Positions 5,401-6,220 of a stretch of DNA of 6,220 nt are shown here, one piece after another (position 1 is the stretch's first letter; each line of letters begins with the position of its first letter). The notes beneath the pieces are model-generated. The model saw only the letters and a program-made list of their open reading frames with translations, was not told where the DNA came from and searched no databases. Source of the stretch: an uncultured Carnobacterium sp. (GTDB lineage: Bacteria; Bacillota; Bacilli; Lactobacillales; Aerococcaceae); contig CALCML010000093.1 of assembly GCA_937967765.1 (NCBI GenBank), forward strand, positions 1 through 6,220, read 5' to 3'. A program made the position numbers and the translations under genes.

Positions 5401-6220
5401 AAAGTGACATTCACACCAAACAAAGACTTCGTGGGAACTCCAGATGCAATCACTGTTCAAGCAAAAGATGCAAACGGAACTCCAGCGACAGCAACTTACA
5501 CACCAACAGTTACTCCAGTAACACCAACTGGTGAAGATAAAACTACAACTGGTAAACAAGGACAAACTCAAAAAGAAACTCCTAAATTTACTGAAGGTGA
5601 CGCAGATGTACCAATGAAGATTGACGCTGAACAACCAGCTAAATTCATTGATCCTGAAACAGGTGAACCAACAGACGCGACTGAATTACCAGCAATGAAA
5701 GATGGAAAACAAGTAGGTACTTACAAACTTGATCCATTAACAGGTGAAGTAACGTTTACACCGAATAAAGACTTTGTTGGAACTCCAGACGGAATTTCTG
5801 TTCAAGCTAAAGATGCGAACGGAACTCCAGCAACTGCGAAATACACACCAACTGTAACTCCAGTAACACCAACTGCAGAAGATGCAGAAACAATTGATGT
5901 TCAAGGTAAGACACAAACAGCGAAACTTAAATTCACTGAAGGTGATTCGGATGTGCCACTTGATGACACAGTACCTGCAACATTCGAAGATGGATCAACT
6001 ACGAAAGTAATTCCTGGTGTAGGAACATTTACAGTAGCTCCAGACGGAACAATCACATTTGTTCCAGAACCAAACTTTACTGGTGTTGCTCCAGCTGTAA
6101 CAATTCAACGTGTTGACGTGAATGGTACAGTTGCGAAAGCAAACTATGTTGCAACAGTTACAGCCGTAACACCAACTGGTGAAGATAAAACTACAACTGG
6201 TAAACAAGGACAAACTCAAA
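2347..6220 (+). CDS. cshA: CshA-family fibrillar surface adhesin, YSIRK-like signal peptide (partial, C-terminus beyond the right edge)
   Basis: The frame is open from 2347 to the window end, with 1291 complete codons. In order: YSIRK-like signal peptide (1-50), acidic low-complexity stalk (51-152) with five 10-residue repeats, basic motif RTRSRRAV (153-160), a CshA non-repetitive domain 2-like region (about 199-505, with WLDFGDKANW and MPGYIVKIKVKSLKPFQ), a GEVED domain (509-690, GDAPDSYG to GEVEDF), then CshA-type fibril repeats from 691 onward. In Streptococcus gordonii, CshA forms surface fibrils: the disordered N-terminus and domain 2 bind fibronectin, and the repeats form the stalk. I noted no cysteine in the visible protein. 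An LPXTG sortase signal is expected at the C-terminus but lies outside the window. It has its own promoter and leader, so it is probably a single-gene unit. Codons such as AAC, ACA and GCA are strongly favoured, unlike the AT-rich PBP gene. The family is secure; the ligand in this species is inferred. Confidence 0.93.
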   Translation, partial: MFSSKNIQMNERKNGSKVTRYAIKKLSMGTASVAVALGFMFVQGQTIVHADTVEATSAETTAKPAEEKKDTVEDDKAVYEVAVEKGEATTAAEEVTPAEKTEETTAAAEKKEETTAAPEKKEETTAAPEKVEETTAAPEKKEETTVAEENKPRTRSRRAVAEGEAAPASDDTVGEDVVDATSTPKVEKPGFTPKILAEQLLKQVSWLDFGDKANWTGAETTADGKLALQVGATYTKEVMPGYIVKIKVKSLKPFQATEIYKKRLEARGATDEEKATYDPNAKNGYINSIGDATTRKAFNNKEEAKVIADPQNRWTEIRKEGIDTGNKQTTISSEFNGGNIGVQFDISATYNGKAVKPAIVMADGESANPGELVLFTTNGSGWQHVGEWLKNNNKNTKNYVPQDTADLFDPSKNYGSVNVDGANISALNLNLLRRATGVGEEGKTVAWKYYGSADLKTGGLGTGVFGPNVSASTIAVPMVMTRGASEIGLYIASSGKQSAMLGFLPLDEGDAPDSYGIATHAMNQVNGVTGAAVNQPYLGDTRPDMDENLERTDWKGDDKDGTGDEGIDQILPTDLKGNTNGMIALDRTRPGNYTLTVQANTGGAPEAYVYGWVDFNQNGKFDENERSEKATITKDGNVTLQFNNGPILSDLQLDKLGVRVRVSTYAPDIESPTGMSMSGEVEDFETQVIFPPKGSKKETVNLQGVKQTATVEFTAQGKQRYSRTEDAVIDETVEPFIVDENGQKVELDAEGYYVVNGEGKYRVTGAGKDVKVEFIPDNGFVGTATGITIRRLDNNAVDTGWNTKDNSQPVISDQTNTMDGRYIPTVTPLSEEVTTEDLQGLEHDKKLTFTNGAGEVKPSAATPMVIVDPETGGLIGNEAPAMKDGKVVGLYEIDPVNGTVKFTPNKDFIGTPDPILIQVVDEATGRSLAGVKYTPTVNPVTPVGENKETTGKQGQPQSETVTFKQQSGAEEKIPMVVNAENPAKFIDPATGEPTDATELPAMKDGKQVGTYTIDPETGKVTFTPNKDFVGTPDAITVQAKDANGTPATATYTPTVTPVTPTGEDKTTTGKQGQTQKETPKFTEGDADVPMKIDAEQPAKFIDPETGEPTDATELPAMKDGKQVGTYKLDPLTGEVTFTPNKDFVGTPDGISVQAKDANGTPATAKYTPTVTPVTPTAEDAETIDVQGKTQTAKLKFTEGDSDVPLDDTVPATFEDGSTTKVIPGVGTFTVAPDGTITFVPEPNFTGVAPAVTIQRVDVNGTVAKANYVATVTAVTPTGEDKTTTGKQGQTQ
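2641..2790 (+). repeat. Five tandem 30-bp repeats encoding an acidic 10-residue unit
   Basis: Units start at 2641, 2671, 2701, 2731 and 2761 and encode EKTEETTAAA, EKKEETTAAP (twice), EKVEETTAAP and EKKEETTVAE. Units two and three are identical over all 30 bases. They lie in the disordered stalk (residues 99-148) before the folded adhesin head and, being in phase with codons, can expand or contract without breaking the frame. Confidence 0.95.
2941..3861 (+). other. CshA non-repetitive domain 2-like adhesive domain
   Basis: Residues about 199-505 of the adhesin contain signatures I recognise from CshA domain 2: VSWLDFGDKANW near the start, VGATYTKEVMPGY with KVKSLKPFQATEIYKKR after it, and aromatic- and glycine-rich strands such as GSGWQHVGEW and VAWKYYGSADL. 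In S. gordonii this domain has a lectin-like beta-sandwich and clamps fibronectin. Boundaries are estimates. Confidence 0.8.
3871..4416 (+). other. GEVED domain with EF-hand-like loop
   Basis: Residues 509-690 run from GDAPDSYG to the name-giving GEVEDF (679-684). Between them YGWVDFNQNGKFDENE contains a 12-residue loop, D614 to E625, with D, N, N, G, F, D, E in the positions of a canonical calcium-binding loop. GEVED domains are common in large secreted and wall-anchored proteins; calcium binding here is inferred. Confidence 0.8.
5518..5572 (+). repeat. 55-base exact direct repeat, first copy
   Basis: This stretch at the junction of fibril repeats three and four encodes VTPTGEDKTTTGKQGQTQ and is identical to 6166-6220. 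The identity may continue past the window end. Confidence 0.95.
6166..6220 (+). repeat. 55-base exact direct repeat, second copy, running into the window end
   Basis: Identical to 5518-5572, at the start of fibril repeat six. Copies are 648 bases (216 codons) apart, so recombination between them would remove or add two repeats in frame. Confidence 0.95.

Larger units (their letters stand above)
4417..6220 (+). repeat. CshA-type fibril repeat array (five complete repeats plus the start of a sixth)
   Basis: Protein-level repeats lie at 4417-4830 (138 residues), 4831-5172 (114), 5173-5526 (118), 5527-5871 (115), 5872-6174 (101) and 6175 onward. Each holds a core like G-x-V-x-F-T-P-N-K-D-F-x-G-T-P and all end in a variant of the linker YTPTVTPVTP. 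Repeats three and four are nearly identical in protein over their second halves but differ at many third codon positions. Repeats one and five form a second subtype with QG-x-x-QTA near the start and an IRR/IQR-x-D strand. The array builds the fibril stalk that holds the adhesive head away from the wall. Confidence 0.88.

Noticed and set aside
4809..5634. Minus-strand open frames of 214 and 97 codons
   Set aside because: They are antisense shadows of the fibril repeats; their internal repetition follows the adhesin repeat period and no domain is recognisable.
4417..6220. CRISPR-like direct repeats
   Set aside because: The repeats are long, imperfect, coding and in phase with codons; there are no short identical repeats with unique spacers.

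Overview
The window reads as the chromosome of a low-G+C Gram-positive coccus of the Lactobacillales type. The evidence is a YSIRK-like signal peptide on a CshA-family fibril adhesin, a penicillin-binding protein that resembles Staphylococcus aureus PBP4, and Firmicutes-style promoters and ribosome binding sites. An oral or mucosal genus (Streptococcus, Granulicatella, Gemella or a relative) is my inference; no rRNA or other species marker is present.

Layout. (1) Bases 1-582, minus strand: the first 194 codons of a gene that runs off the left edge. It joins an N-terminal Nudix hydrolase domain to the start of a DNA-3-methyladenine glycosylase I (Tag) domain in one uninterrupted frame. (2) Bases 583-702: a divergent intergenic region with a good rightward promoter (652-680) and a weaker leftward one. 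(3) Bases 703-2055, plus strand: a membrane-anchored D,D-carboxypeptidase/PBP4-like protein with all three active-site motifs. The longer frame opening at 676 cannot be the real start if the promoter is right. (4) Bases 2056-2346: a gene-free stretch with a strong terminator hairpin, a second small hairpin, an extended -10 promoter, a perfect palindrome in the predicted leader and a ribosome binding site. (5) Bases 2347-6220, plus strand: a large CshA-like cell-surface adhesin, 1291 complete codons visible, open at the right edge.

The adhesin is modular: signal peptide (residues 1-50), a low-complexity acidic stalk with five 10-residue repeats (99-148), a basic RTRSRR motif (153-158), a CshA non-repetitive domain 2-like lectin-type domain (about 199-505), a GEVED domain with an EF-hand-like calcium loop (509-690), then at least five CshA-type fibril repeats and the start of a sixth.

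Functionally, the PBP4-like protein and the adhesin both act at the cell wall, but they are separated by a terminator and have their own promoters, so they are neighbours rather than an operon. The Nudix-Tag protein belongs to nucleotide-pool cleaning and DNA repair and faces away from them. The most unusual items are the Nudix-Tag fusion and the Rex-like palindrome with non-standard spacing in the adhesin leader. I found no evidence of a wholly new multi-gene system.
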